DNA from: an uncultured Mobiluncus sp.
GTDB taxonomy: Bacteria > Actinomycetota > Actinomycetes > Actinomycetales > Actinomycetaceae
Assembly (NCBI RefSeq): GCF_947087965.1
Contig: NZ_CAMUES010000005.1
Span: 124,001-188,000 of the forward strand
DNA length: 64,000 bases
Reading direction: 5' to 3'
The position numbers were made by a program, and so were the translations under genes. How positions within the stretch are numbered: position 1 is the stretch's first letter; each line of letters begins with the position of its first letter. The notes beneath the pieces were generated by a model. It did no database searches. It was not told where the DNA came from and saw only the letters and a program-made list of their open reading frames with translations. Shown here in pieces: positions 24,714 through 32,605 of the stretch.

Positions 24714-25556
24714 TCAAAACACGGGACCATCCAATATAGTGAGTAGGCTATCCACCGCCTGACCAGCAGTGTCAGCAACTTTTACTAGCCGGTTGCGGTC
24801 GGCAAGTTCACGCCCCCAACTGGTTGTTTCGTAAACAGGGCGCATCAACACCACCGGACGCGCCTCTACCATCGCGGCCTTCGCCTGGTGCCTAGTGCCT
24901 GAGCTTTCGCTGGCGCACACGATAATGTTGCCTGCTCCGTAACCGTTCATGGTGATGTTGCGTGTCGGGAACGAGCTACGGGACGGTTTAGCGCCAGGCC
25001 AAAACTGGGACACCACAAGCCCCCGAGCCTCTATAGTTTCCTGCAGCCTCACATTTTCGGGAGGATAATAATAGTCAACACCGTTGCCTACAACCGCCAC
25101 GGTGCGTCCCCTCACCGTCAACGCCTCCCTATGCGCAGCACGGTCTACACCCCTGGCTAGGCCGCTAACCACGGTTAGGCGTTCAGCGGCGAGCCGTCGG
25201 GTGATTAGGCGCGCAACTTCCAAATCTTGTGTGCTAGCATCACGTGACCCGATTATGCACACCCCTAGGTCGTCGGGGACTATTTTGCCGCGCGTAAACA
25301 GTATTAGCGGGAAAGTGCGGGTTTTTCGCAGCCGGGCAGGATATTTAGCATCGAACCAGGGCAGGACGGTTGTCCCGCCTGTTTGCCAGGTTCCTATATC
25401 GGACACGGCACAGTCGAGGTGTGTGGCGGCTTTGGGGTCGTCGCGAATAATCTGGGTGGGCATGGCAGTAGTGGCCTGCTGCCGTACCCAAGACTGACTA
25501 TGCTGCCCATATCGCAGTAGAGCAACCAAAGCCACCAGTTCGCTACCGTTATCCAC
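24714..25556 (-). CDS. DprA/Smf-like DNA-processing protein, 280 aa
   Basis: The Rossmann-like DprA core shows VCIIGSRDASTQDLEVARLI (about 98-117) and VVSGLARGVDRAAHREAL (about 131-148). It continues with VGNGVDYYYPPENVRLQ, FPTRNITMNGYGAGNIIVCA and SGTRHQAKAAMVEARPVV. This is the ssDNA- and RecA-loading fold of DprA; on elements such proteins may protect or process incoming single strands. GTG 25556 is the start. It follows the 165-residue gene by 10 bp. A second copy has been destroyed (21844 and 24542). Confidence 0.88.
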   Translation of the reverse strand: MDNGSELVALVALLRYGQHSQSWVRQQATTAMPTQIIRDDPKAATHLDCAVSDIGTWQTGGTTVLPWFDAKYPARLRKTRTFPLILFTRGKIVPDDLGVCIIGSRDASTQDLEVARLITRRLAAERLTVVSGLARGVDRAAHREALTVRGRTVAVVGNGVDYYYPPENVRLQETIEARGLVVSQFWPGAKPSRSSFPTRNITMNGYGAGNIIVCASESSGTRHQAKAAMVEARPVVLMRPVYETTSWGRELADRNRLVKVADTAGQAVDSLLTILDGPVF

Positions 25557-25566
25557 TGGTGTCGCC

Positions 25567-26064
25567 TTACTGGTCTAGCTGGTCGTGCAACACGTCAACC
25601 TGTGCCACAACACTACCCACAATCAAACGCGACATGTCCTGCGCCCAATCAACATACTCCCCCCACTCGCAAGTTTTCGCCTTTTCCAAGAACACGAGCG
25701 GGGAAGGGAAACCGAATCTGGTTTCGAAAGACTCCCCACGACAGGTTTTCAGCCTACTAACAGACACCATTTCTACAACCGTGAGGAGCCAATACATGGC
25801 CTCATATGAGGTGTCTACCCATCGGCGGGTTTCACGCCTAGACGCACCAACGTTTAATCCTGACGCTGCCAAAATTTGGCGGCAACAGTTCCGCATAGCG
25901 AAACGCTCCGGGAAAGGCAGCCGCTCAGGTATAGCAACACCCTCTTCAGCCAATTGTTGCGTGGCTAAACGTAGCGTGTTGGAAAGGATACGCATCCCTT
26001 CGATAGCCCTGTCAAGACTAGCCTGCCTAGGTGTTTGCCGTTCGTGTTGCAACAATACTCCCAC
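25567..26064 (-). CDS. Hypothetical protein, 165 aa, paralogue of the 26920-26420 product
   Basis: I start at GTG 26064, behind GGGAG and after the stop of the 35-residue ORF. A longer frame to 26130 overlaps that ORF. It shares a pattern with its upstream neighbour: LP...F, C-R-x-(I/L)-L, GAS-(K/R)-x-E, then SP-x-x-x-FL-(E/D)-KAK-x-C and EY-x-x-WAQ-x-M. The protein is helical and soluble, with no family I recognise. The pair flanks two micro-ORFs. Confidence 0.6.
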   Translation of the reverse strand: MGVLLQHERQTPRQASLDRAIEGMRILSNTLRLATQQLAEEGVAIPERLPFPERFAMRNCCRQILAASGLNVGASRRETRRWVDTSYEAMYWLLTVVEMVSVSRLKTCRGESFETRFGFPSPLVFLEKAKTCEWGEYVDWAQDMSRLIVGSVVAQVDVLHDQLDQ

Positions 26065-26077
26065 CCTTTTCTCCCTG

Positions 26078-26185
26078 TCACATTTCGTGTAGCCAATACA
26101 GGCGTTTCTCCGGGACACCATATTTTTCACTCAACTCTCGAACATGCACGGTGGAGGGTTCACCCCGGCCCTGTAGTTTAGTCAT
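26078..26185 (-). CDS. Small protein, 35 aa
   Basis: The frame from ATG 26185 overlaps the stop of the 45-residue tag peptide by 4 bp (ATGA) and reads MTKLQGRGEPSTVHVREL, ending RLYWLHEM. EKYGVPEKRLYWL looks like a short helix-turn-helix-like segment. Coupled translation supports it; nothing else is known. Confidence 0.45.
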   Translation of the reverse strand: MTKLQGRGEPSTVHVRELSEKYGVPEKRLYWLHEM

Positions 26186-26319
26186 TCCCGAACCGCCAGT
26201 TCGCCACTATCTTGCTCGTCGAGGTCCGTATCAGTCGCACCGTACTGTTTTTGTAGAAACCGGCCACCGCCAAGGCCTTTACCTTTGTGTAGGTTTCCTT
26301 GTTTGTCTTGTACCGTCAT
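26182..26319 (-). CDS. Tag-only peptide, 45 aa
   Basis: ATG 26319 has AGGAG 8 nt upstream and a CCCSCACAC-like box 38 nt upstream. The peptide is essentially just the shared tag: NLHKGKGLGGGRFLQKQ followed by TDTDLDE. It aligns with the N-termini of the five large tagged proteins and then ends after LAVRE. A stand-alone copy of the tag suggests it acts as a module, for example a competitor, a leader or a signal joined to partners in trans. Confidence 0.6.
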   Translation of the reverse strand: MTVQDKQGNLHKGKGLGGGRFLQKQYGATDTDLDEQDSGELAVRE

Positions 26320-26357
26320 AACAACTCCTAGCGGCTACTGTTTTTCTGAATATCAAC

Positions 26358-26366
26358 GTGTGGGGT
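26358..26366 (-). promoter_or_regulatory. Variant CCCSCACAC box before the tag peptide
   Basis: Minus-strand ACCCCACAC followed by GTTGATA, 38 nt before ATG 26319; the first base deviates. Confidence 0.4.
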
Positions 26367-26419
26367 GTGTCGAGGGGGCGGTGCCCTGTAAAACACCACC
26401 CCCCAACAAGAAAACTAGG

Positions 26420-26920
26420 TTAGTTTTTCTCTTGTTCGTCTTCTTGGGTGTCGTCGTCCGCGACCCCGAAGCTCTCTAAGATACCGTCTGCCATTTTTTG
26501 CGCCCAAGCCTTGTATTCTTCCGGGGTGCAGTTTTTGGCTTTGTCCAAGAACACCCGCAGGAACGGAGACGCCTTCCATCCATCTTCATGTTCACGGAAT
26601 TCTTCAGGAAATTTACTATAGGCTAGCCGTATCGCAAGAGCGGAAAAAGTATTCATCGCACAGGTAGCCGCGTACTCCCATTCTTGCTTTTCCTGTTTCG
26701 ATGCTCCTTTGTAAAAGCCATGCTCTTTGAGGAGACGACGACAGTAAGCATTTGCCATAAATTCGTCTATGGGTAAACAGTCCGGCAACATGTCTAACGC
26801 TGCCTCTTCCGCGGTGCTGCCGTAAGGGCAATCTTCCAGCCCGTCTGTTGCCTTGAATAGCGCATCCCCAAAAAGAAGCATCCCTTTGGTAGCTAGACTG
26901 ATGTTGGATTCTTGTGGCAT
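26420..26920 (-). CDS. Hypothetical acidic protein, 166 aa
   Basis: ATG 26920 is preceded by GGAGG; the longer frame to 26986 runs through the intergenic box. It is a helical protein with acidic tail DDDTQEDEQEKN. It is a paralogue of the 165-residue product at 25567, sharing the GASK-x-E, SPFLRVFLDKAKNC and EEYKAWAQKM blocks. Function is unknown; both lie upstream of the dprA-like gene on the same strand. Confidence 0.65.
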   Translation of the reverse strand: MPQESNISLATKGMLLFGDALFKATDGLEDCPYGSTAEEAALDMLPDCLPIDEFMANAYCRRLLKEHGFYKGASKQEKQEWEYAATCAMNTFSALAIRLAYSKFPEEFREHEDGWKASPFLRVFLDKAKNCTPEEYKAWAQKMADGILESFGVADDDTQEDEQEKN

Positions 26921-26973
26921 AACATCCTCCTTGCAGATGTTGTTAGTCTGGTTAGTTTGTTGCCCAATCTTTG

Positions 26974-26982
26974 TGTGCGGGG
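26974..26982 (-). promoter_or_regulatory. CCCSCACAC box before the 166-aa gene
   Basis: Minus-strand CCCGCACAC followed by AAAG, 53 nt before ATG 26920. Confidence 0.5.
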
Positions 26983-27041
26983 ACAAACCATCCGTCTCAC
27001 GTGACTAGCCTGCTTATCGGGGCTGCATCCACTGTGGTGTG

Positions 27042-27995
27042 TTAGAACGGGCCGGCATCCGGATCCAGGTCTGGGACCGTCGCCGGGTTCTCAGGCGTAT
27101 ACCGGTCACCGTTCACGGCATATACTGTTTCGGTAACTTTCCCGGTTTCGGGGTTGTAACAGATTCTCGCCGGAAGACCATCGCCACGGTTGAGGCTGCC
27201 GTCCGGGGCCAACCATTTTTCGGATACTTTCGCCTTACGCTCCCCGCCATCCTCGCTCGCTACGGTCACATACTCAACATAGTTGGGGGCGTCATTGTCA
27301 CGCACATAAGGGGTTCCCGCCCGGTCTATCCAACTCTCCGTATAACGCCCGTCCTGGTTATGGTAAATGTTGTTCGGGCTGTCATCTTCCCGCCGCACAT
27401 ACTCACCAGTCTCAGGGTCACGCCAGTCTTGAACCGTGAACACGGACGAACTTTTTTCGCTACGAATCTCCGTAACCATCGTAGGAACAGACTGCGGCTG
27501 GGGTGTGTGCCAGATTAGTTGGGTGGCCTCCACGCCGTCGGAGCCTCCCCATTTTTCTTCCTCCGGCAACCCGTCAGGCCGCCACCATTCCCCATGTTTG
27601 CGATACTCCCTACGCGCCAAACCGCCCTGTTGGGTGTAGACAGTTAACGCGGGGCCTTCAAGATTATGCAACCGCCCCTCAACATCATGATGCGTCATGA
27701 TACGCCCCCCAGTCTTAGGGTCGGTAGTGAGGTTGATGGTTTCCCCAGTCTCGTCATCAATCCAGATTGTGCCGTCCGGACCAGACAGAACATCCTGTAA
27801 CGGGTCCGTGGCGGGAATATCGAACCTGGGATCATGTAACTGCCCGTTTTTGAACATGGGGGGTGTTGGTAGACTGTTTAACGTGGCAGGTTCGTCGAGG
27901 TCGTTCGACGCTACTTTCTGGGGTTTTGAAGTGAATCGTCCGCCTTCAACAGTCCCGGCGGGGGCATGATTATTCCCCAACACGTCTGTACTCAT
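27042..27995 (-). CDS. Tagged protein with diverged MORN-like repeats, 317 aa
   Basis: The tag reads NHAPAGTVEGGRFTSKPQ then NDLDEP. The rest holds diverged repeats related to the plus-strand repeat genes: GRLHNLEGPALTVY, VRDNDAPNYVEY and LNRGDGLPARICYNPETG. It ends VNGDRYTPENP, like the NGEEITPP cap. So this is an older, more diverged member of the same family on the opposite strand. SD GAGGA precedes ATG 27995. It follows the next tagged gene by 18 bp, suggesting one operon. Confidence 0.7.
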   Translation of the reverse strand: MSTDVLGNNHAPAGTVEGGRFTSKPQKVASNDLDEPATLNSLPTPPMFKNGQLHDPRFDIPATDPLQDVLSGPDGTIWIDDETGETINLTTDPKTGGRIMTHHDVEGRLHNLEGPALTVYTQQGGLARREYRKHGEWWRPDGLPEEEKWGGSDGVEATQLIWHTPQPQSVPTMVTEIRSEKSSSVFTVQDWRDPETGEYVRREDDSPNNIYHNQDGRYTESWIDRAGTPYVRDNDAPNYVEYVTVASEDGGERKAKVSEKWLAPDGSLNRGDGLPARICYNPETGKVTETVYAVNGDRYTPENPATVPDLDPDAGPF

Positions 27996-28013
27996 AGTTT
28001 TTTCCTCGTTTCT

Positions 28014-28817
28014 CTAGTCCCACCAGAAGTTCCACCGGTTTTGGTTCTTGTCCCACCGGGTTTCGTCTGGGGGCGCAACCTCCCCCAGTTTCAGGTCGCG
28101 TAGTTTCTCGTAAGCGTCGTCTGCGGTCGCATCCTCACCTAAACCGAGAAGTTCAGGGGACACGCTCACTGTTTCTATGCTGAGGCGTTCGTCGGGGCGT
28201 TCACCAGACACCACATACCCGTCGAAACTAGCCTGATCGGGGTGTTTTTCAACAAATTTGAGTATGTTTTCGACGGTGGGAGCCAGGTTTTGGCGTTCTT
28301 GTTTCAGGTTTTTGTCCGGTACTGTGTCCAGTAGGTGTTGGGCGAGGGCCGCGTCCCCATTTTTGAACCTGGCGATGTTGGTTTCGGGCACGTCTTGTCC
28401 GGTATAGTTTTCGTCCCCTATCGCGTTTTCATAAGCAAAGTCGTTATAGTCCAGGGTGTAGGGGAGGATTCGGCTAGTCCAGCCGGTTTCACCGTAACTG
28501 AAGTCTTCGTTGTAGCCGAAGTCTCGTTTCCGGTTTTCGTCGATAAGGTTGCGGTTTATTGACTCTATATAGAGTTTTTTGGCTTGTTCGCGTCTCTTAG
28601 AGCCGATGGGTTCGGACGCTAGGGTCTCTATGACCTGCCGCCCGTTAAGGTCCGGCTCTTGTTGGGCTAGTTCAGCCAAAGACGGGGCATCGCCGCCCTG
28701 ACCGAATGGGGCCTCATCCAAATCATTAGGGACAGCCTCATGGGTTTCTGGCGCAAACTGGCCACCCCTACTAGTACCTTTAGGCTGACGGCTACGGTTA
28801 TCAACATTGGTGGACAC
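28014..28817 (-). CDS. Tagged hypothetical protein, 267 aa
   Basis: The N-terminal tag is almost the same as in the plus-strand repeat proteins (RQPKGTSRGGQFAPETH then NDLDEAPFGQ), followed by a PSLAELAQQEP linker. The C-terminal 200 residues are acidic and rich in Tyr/Trp/Asn, and I do not recognise them. The linker also occurs in the 565-residue tagged protein (LSLAELTEQQ), so tag and linker move together in front of different C-terminal domains. Confidence 0.7.
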   Translation of the reverse strand: MSTNVDNRSRQPKGTSRGGQFAPETHEAVPNDLDEAPFGQGGDAPSLAELAQQEPDLNGRQVIETLASEPIGSKRREQAKKLYIESINRNLIDENRKRDFGYNEDFSYGETGWTSRILPYTLDYNDFAYENAIGDENYTGQDVPETNIARFKNGDAALAQHLLDTVPDKNLKQERQNLAPTVENILKFVEKHPDQASFDGYVVSGERPDERLSIETVSVSPELLGLGEDATADDAYEKLRDLKLGEVAPPDETRWDKNQNRWNFWWD

Positions 28818-28861
28818 GTCGGAAACTCCTTCTCTGGGCTGGCTAGGGTTGTTGCCGTGTT

Positions 28862-29203
28862 TTAGTGTGCGGGGACACTAGGCTGATTAGCGGGTACGGG
28901 CATAGTCGCGAGCATCCGATAGGTGACTGTTGGCAGTTTCATACGGGCCGCAAACACCTGCTCAATACCGGAACCGGTAGAGTTCTCCGCCCCTTCCAAG
29001 GCAAGTATCGCGTCGGCCTGCAACAGTAGTAGTAGGGAGGCAAGAACGCATTCACCCCAGGTTTTTCCCGCATCAACGAGTTCTTGACGGTAAGGGTTCA
29101 GCGGAGTGTGTCCGAGAGCCTCAATGGTTTTCGCAGCTTTATCGAACTTGTCACGGTTGTAGTCGGGCAGTCCCGTCATAGGGCCGGTAATAAACACCTT
29201 CAT
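28862..29203 (-). CDS. DUF4406-like protein (nucleoside deoxyribosyltransferase fold), 113 aa
   Basis: ATG 29203 (MKVFITGPMTGLPDYN) is preferred to the GTG inside the intergenic box. F-I-T-G-P-M-T-G and the following NPY and DAILALEG segments are typical of DUF4406/phage proteins with a nucleoside 2-deoxyribosyltransferase-like Rossmann fold. Such proteins may modify nucleotides or act as small-molecule-cleaving enzymes; the activity here is unproven. It follows a terminator and has its own box, so it is probably a separate transcript. Confidence 0.75.
   Translation of the reverse strand: MKVFITGPMTGLPDYNRDKFDKAAKTIEALGHTPLNPYRQELVDAGKTWGECVLASLLLLLQADAILALEGAENSTGSGIEQVFAARMKLPTVTYRMLATMPVPANQPSVPAH
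28865..28873 (-). promoter_or_regulatory. CCCSCACAC box before the 267-aa tagged gene
   Basis: Minus-strand CCCGCACAC followed by TAAAACAC, 47 nt before ATG 28817. It lies within the last codons of the next gene upstream. Confidence 0.5.
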
Positions 29204-29213
29204 GGCCGTCACC

Positions 29214-29222
29214 GTGTGGGGG
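29214..29222 (-). promoter_or_regulatory. CCCSCACAC box before the DUF4406 gene
   Basis: Minus-strand CCCCCACAC followed by GGTGACGG, ending 10 nt before ATG 29203. It lies directly after a terminator, as expected of a promoter for a new transcript. Confidence 0.55.
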
Positions 29223-29223
29223 C

Positions 29224-29253
29224 AAAAAAAGGGGGTAGCGTTTCGCTACCCCC
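29224..29253 (-). terminator. Rho-independent terminator after the 565-aa tagged gene
   Basis: On the minus strand the stem GGGGGTAGCG/CGCTACCCCC (29244-29253 with 29231-29240) is followed by seven Ts. It ends the 30962-29265 transcript 12 bp after its stop, and the next CCCSCACAC box begins 2 nt beyond the T-run. Confidence 0.9.
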
Positions 29254-29264
29254 TAAGATTTCCA

Positions 29265-30962
29265 CTATTGTTTAGCTAAGCGATCAAATACTTTAAACGC
29301 CTTCTCCTTCAACATCGGGTTCTCTTGGAAAGGCCGATAATCAAACCGCGACCCGTATGTTTCCTTCGGTTGCACGGTCCGGTTATCGATCCCTAACCGT
29401 TCCCGGCCCCACAGTTCGAAAGCGCGCGCCCAAATCTCGGTCGGAACCCGATAATAGCCCGCACTCCTAGACGCAGAACCATCCACCACCAAAGCCTGCC
29501 GATACCCACCAATCACCTCACCAAAATCGTCACCCATAGACGACTCGGTAGACTGAAAATCCAGCATGTGACCGTACTCGTGAACGAAAGAGCCCGAATC
29601 GTGTACGTCTACACAAATCGTGTTCACGTGAGGCACATACAGCCCCAACGCCCTATGTTTACCCAGCTTACGCACCCGTATCGCTGGGGTAGTCCCTGCA
29701 GGTATCTTCGGCAACACTTTCTGGGCTTCAAGCACGGCCTGCTCAAAATCGTGAAATTCTTCTGGGTCTACGTCGTTGTCGACCTCGACCTTCCTGAATC
29801 CGGCCTGGAGTAGTATCGAGTTTTCGGCCAGTTCACGATGTGTCTGGTCGGGATATTTTTTGTCTTCCCACGCTGAGGCCAGGCTGGTTTTGGTTTCGGA
29901 CACATATTTTTGTTGGTCACGTATCCGCTCCCCAAAAGACTGTGCCTTCAACGTTTCATCCAACAAACTAGCATAGTCGCCTACTTTTTCTTCACCCGGA
30001 TCCGTGGCAACTAGATCGAGTGGGTTTTTCCCGGTGGCGCGCCGGATACGTTCCGCCCCAATCAAACACCTAAACGACGCTTTAGAAAACCTCCCCTTGA
30101 TGAGGGCAGGGCGGGTACCGCCCCCCAAAACGGTAGTGGTGCCGTCAGGGTTGTGGTGCAAAACAAGTTTCACATGCTCATTCCCGCCAGGCACCGCTCG
30201 TTCAGCTTCAACCCGTGGCGGTTTAATCTCGCTAATCTTATATCCGTCCGTCTCCAACCTTTGACACAGTTCGTCCACATTTTTTACGCCACCATATTTT
30301 TTGGTCAACGTAGCCCCAGGAATAATCGCGTACGGGCGGGTAAACCGGTAGGTGGCAAACTGGTCACCCTTCGGCTCAGGCTGAAACATAAAAGTACGGT
30401 CCCCGTATTGGCCGATAAGAACCTCCTGCCCGCCCGTCTGTTCAAACCGAAGATTCTCCAAACCCAGGCTTTTAGCGGTTTCGGTAATGTTTTCGCGGGT
30501 AATATTTTTCGCATCTTGTGGTAGGGATGCGGCGGTAGATAATGCCCCTACCATACGGCCCGAAGTCCAACGATCGTAAAGCGAATACTGCTCCAACGAA
30601 CTAGCCCCTGCTACAGCCTCCACATATTTGGTGACACTCCCATACTCTTGGAGTAGTTCAGGGGTGGGGATTTTTGTGGTTTTCTCTACCAGGTCAGTGC
30701 TATAAAACCTGGCAGGCATATCCCCCAAACGCTCTTCAAAGTCTTTCTCGGCCTGCCCCCAACCCGGCAAAAAACTATAGTTGGTCGCAGGTTTTTGCTG
30801 TTCGGTTAGTTCAGCCAACGACAAACCCTCATCTTCTTCCGGTTGGTCGAATGGGGTTTCATCCAAATCGTCAGGGGCGGTCTCATGGGTTTCTGGCGCG
30901 AACTGGCCGCCATCCGGACGCCCCTTACTCTTACGTTTTTGTGTCTTCGGATTCAACCCCAT
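29265..30962 (-). CDS. Tagged polyvalent-type protein with a zinc metallopeptidase motif, 565 aa
   Basis: The tag (KSKGRPDGGQFAPETH then DDLDETP) and the LSLAELTEQQ linker precede several unrecognised regions. Near residue 460 lies SFVHEYGHMLDFQ, a zincin motif (HExxH). A downstream GGYRQ segment and a Tyr-rich tail follow, as in metallopeptidase domains of large polyvalent proteins encoded by phages and conjugative elements. Those proteins are thought to enter the recipient with the DNA. If so, this is the clearest candidate effector of the tagged set. The motif is seen; delivery and protease activity are inferred. Confidence 0.7.
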   Translation of the reverse strand: MGLNPKTQKRKSKGRPDGGQFAPETHETAPDDLDETPFDQPEEDEGLSLAELTEQQKPATNYSFLPGWGQAEKDFEERLGDMPARFYSTDLVEKTTKIPTPELLQEYGSVTKYVEAVAGASSLEQYSLYDRWTSGRMVGALSTAASLPQDAKNITRENITETAKSLGLENLRFEQTGGQEVLIGQYGDRTFMFQPEPKGDQFATYRFTRPYAIIPGATLTKKYGGVKNVDELCQRLETDGYKISEIKPPRVEAERAVPGGNEHVKLVLHHNPDGTTTVLGGGTRPALIKGRFSKASFRCLIGAERIRRATGKNPLDLVATDPGEEKVGDYASLLDETLKAQSFGERIRDQQKYVSETKTSLASAWEDKKYPDQTHRELAENSILLQAGFRKVEVDNDVDPEEFHDFEQAVLEAQKVLPKIPAGTTPAIRVRKLGKHRALGLYVPHVNTICVDVHDSGSFVHEYGHMLDFQSTESSMGDDFGEVIGGYRQALVVDGSASRSAGYYRVPTEIWARAFELWGRERLGIDNRTVQPKETYGSRFDYRPFQENPMLKEKAFKVFDRLAKQ

Positions 30963-31010
30963 GACCGGTCACGCCCTCTCAACAAACAGTGTTTTTTTTG
31001 CTACACCGGT

Positions 31011-32006
31011 TTATCGTGTGCGGGGGACAACCCTATTCTGGGGGGCAGGTGCGAGAATCCCGGACTCCCACAACCACCCCAAATTACAATCCTCGAACCC
31101 CACCAAGCTGTCCTCGTAAGGCTCCGAAACCACGGTGCCCTCACCCTCGCTACGCTCCACCAACAAAACCTCGCCAACAGTGAACCAGTCAACGAACCGT
31201 GACGACTGTGTCGAAGCCACCACCATCCCACCGTTAGCACCAGAATCGCGCATCAGTTCGCACAAAAGATTAATAGCCAAAGAATCCAAGCCCGTCGCCG
31301 GATCGTCTAAAAGAAGGAGTTTAGGAGGGGACGGCTGCATAAGCGCGGCACACAGTAAAACAAACTTAAAAACCCCGGCCCCCAGACTTTCGTAACGAAA
31401 AACCTTACCAGTCTCAGCGTGCTTCCAACATAAAACCTGACGGTCCTGCTCCCCGTCCTCACCGGTCACAAATTCGGCAACATAGGGGGCCAAGCATCTT
31501 ACTTCCCTAAGCAGCGCCCGGTAGGTTTCCGGACTGTTTTCTCGCATCCACCTCAACACGGTAACCAGATTCTGCCCGCCACTAGCGAGTACCGGTGGCT
31601 CAGACTCCACGGCCCCCACCGTCACGATAGGCGTATCGAACCTGTAAACGCGACAGTTTCTCAAAATTTTGCGTATTGTTGCAGGCACCGGCGATGATTC
31701 TTCCAACACAATACTCTCATCGGGGCTTTGCCGCACTGAAACCTCGTATCGGTCTTTACCCAGGCTGATACCGAAACCGGACGGTTCACGGTCAGCGCCA
31801 GCATACAGGTTGGTGTCGTATCCATCGTCGGCTTGCAGAGTTTCTTGAAGGCTGCCATCTACGGCTCTTGCCAACATTTCGATACCGTAAAGCAGGTTAG
31901 TTTTCCCCACCCCGTTGCCTCCAACGAGTAGTGTCACGGGAAATCTAAGACCGATACGGGAATCCGATATGGACCTAAAATTTTTGATAACTATTTCTGT
32001 ACCCAT
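31011..32006 (-). CDS. AAA_21/RecF-like ATPase, 331 aa
   Basis: It begins IVIKNFRSISD, typical of SMC/RecF-type ATPases. Walker A is GGNGVGKT (29-36), the signature-like RYESLGAGVFKFVLL lies before Walker B LLLLDDPATGLDS (about 229-241), and VVASTQSSRFVD is the switch region. There is no nuclease domain. Small ATPases of this form occur in defence systems (paired with a nuclease or effector) and in ABC-type repair. The HNH-nuclease gene lies just upstream on the same strand. A joint role is possible but unproven. Confidence 0.85.
   Translation of the reverse strand: MGTEIVIKNFRSISDSRIGLRFPVTLLVGGNGVGKTNLLYGIEMLARAVDGSLQETLQADDGYDTNLYAGADREPSGFGISLGKDRYEVSVRQSPDESIVLEESSPVPATIRKILRNCRVYRFDTPIVTVGAVESEPPVLASGGQNLVTVLRWMRENSPETYRALLREVRCLAPYVAEFVTGEDGEQDRQVLCWKHAETGKVFRYESLGAGVFKFVLLCAALMQPSPPKLLLLDDPATGLDSLAINLLCELMRDSGANGGMVVASTQSSRFVDWFTVGEVLLVERSEGEGTVVSEPYEDSLVGFEDCNLGWLWESGILAPAPQNRVVPRTR
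31016..31024 (-). promoter_or_regulatory. CCCSCACAC box before the 565-aa tagged gene
   Basis: Minus-strand CCCGCACAC followed by GATAAAC, 53 nt before ATG 30962. It overlaps the end of the upstream ATPase gene. Confidence 0.5.
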
Positions 32007-32016
32007 ACACGTAAAC

Positions 32017-32025
32017 GTGTGGGGA
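32017..32025 (-). promoter_or_regulatory. Variant CCCSCACAC box before the ATPase gene
   Basis: Minus-strand TCCCCACAC followed by GTTTACGTGT and then ATG 32006. It is in the short-spacing class, 10 nt. Confidence 0.4.
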
Positions 32026-32032
32026 GAGAGAG

Positions 32033-32443
32033 TTAACGCAGGTTAGAGTTCCACCTAATACTCGTGTCCACCCCGGGCGGAAAATAGTTTATGCGAGATT
32101 TTTCGATACGTTTCAGCCACCAGGCGGACGGCAAAATATCAGACTTTATCCGATTGTGGTGCGCGCATAATCCGACCGCGTTGGATAGGGCGGTAGGGCC
32201 GCCTTTCGAATGCGGGAAAGCATGATCTATCTGGGTGGCAGGCTGTGAGCAGCGTATCCCGAAAATGTTGACATGTTCGCATCTTCCCCCACAACGACGC
32301 AGCACTTCTGCCCGCACGGCCCCAGTGAATCGTCGTTTCGGGTCACGCTCACCCCTTTTCTCTGCGACCATGATTAGGTTGGCGTAAACAATCAACCCCA
32401 CCAGCATGACAGCCACCAGGGTGAGAAAACTCAAACCATCCAC
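32033..32443 (-). CDS. HNH endonuclease with an N-terminal membrane helix, 136 aa
   Basis: Residues 4-26 (SFLTLVAVMLVGLIVYANLIM) form a transmembrane helix. The HNH core follows: CGGRCEHVN, CSQPATQIDHAFPHSKGG and LCAHHNRIKSD, with the two Cys pairs that hold the zinc. Attachment to the membrane is unusual for HNH proteins and might direct cutting to DNA entering the cell. GTG 32443 is the start. It is followed by the RecF-like ATPase gene and preceded by a 41-residue membrane peptide, all on one strand. Confidence 0.8.
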   Translation of the reverse strand: MDGLSFLTLVAVMLVGLIVYANLIMVAEKRGERDPKRRFTGAVRAEVLRRCGGRCEHVNIFGIRCSQPATQIDHAFPHSKGGPTALSNAVGLCAHHNRIKSDILPSAWWLKRIEKSRINYFPPGVDTSIRWNSNLR

Positions 32444-32452
32444 AGTCAGTCC

Positions 32453-32578
32453 TCAACTCCCCGGCCTGCGGGTGTGGTTGGCGGCCCGGGCCAAAACCAA
32501 CGGCGGCCTAATCGTAACGGCCCATTGGGGCACAACCAAGACAGTGACAGCCGTAAGAATCGTGAAAAGCATAATCAT
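32453..32578 (-). CDS. Small membrane protein, 41 aa
   Basis: The frame from ATG 32578 (or TTG 32584) behind GGAGGGG reads MIMLFTILTAVTVLVVPQWA, then a basic tail ending HTRRPGS. It is a single transmembrane helix. It fills the gap between the genes on either side, so it is probably translated. Confidence 0.55.
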   Translation of the reverse strand: MIMLFTILTAVTVLVVPQWAVTIRPPLVLARAANHTRRPGS

Positions 32579-32605
32579 AGGCAACAAACCTTGTCCCCTC
32601 CTTTT

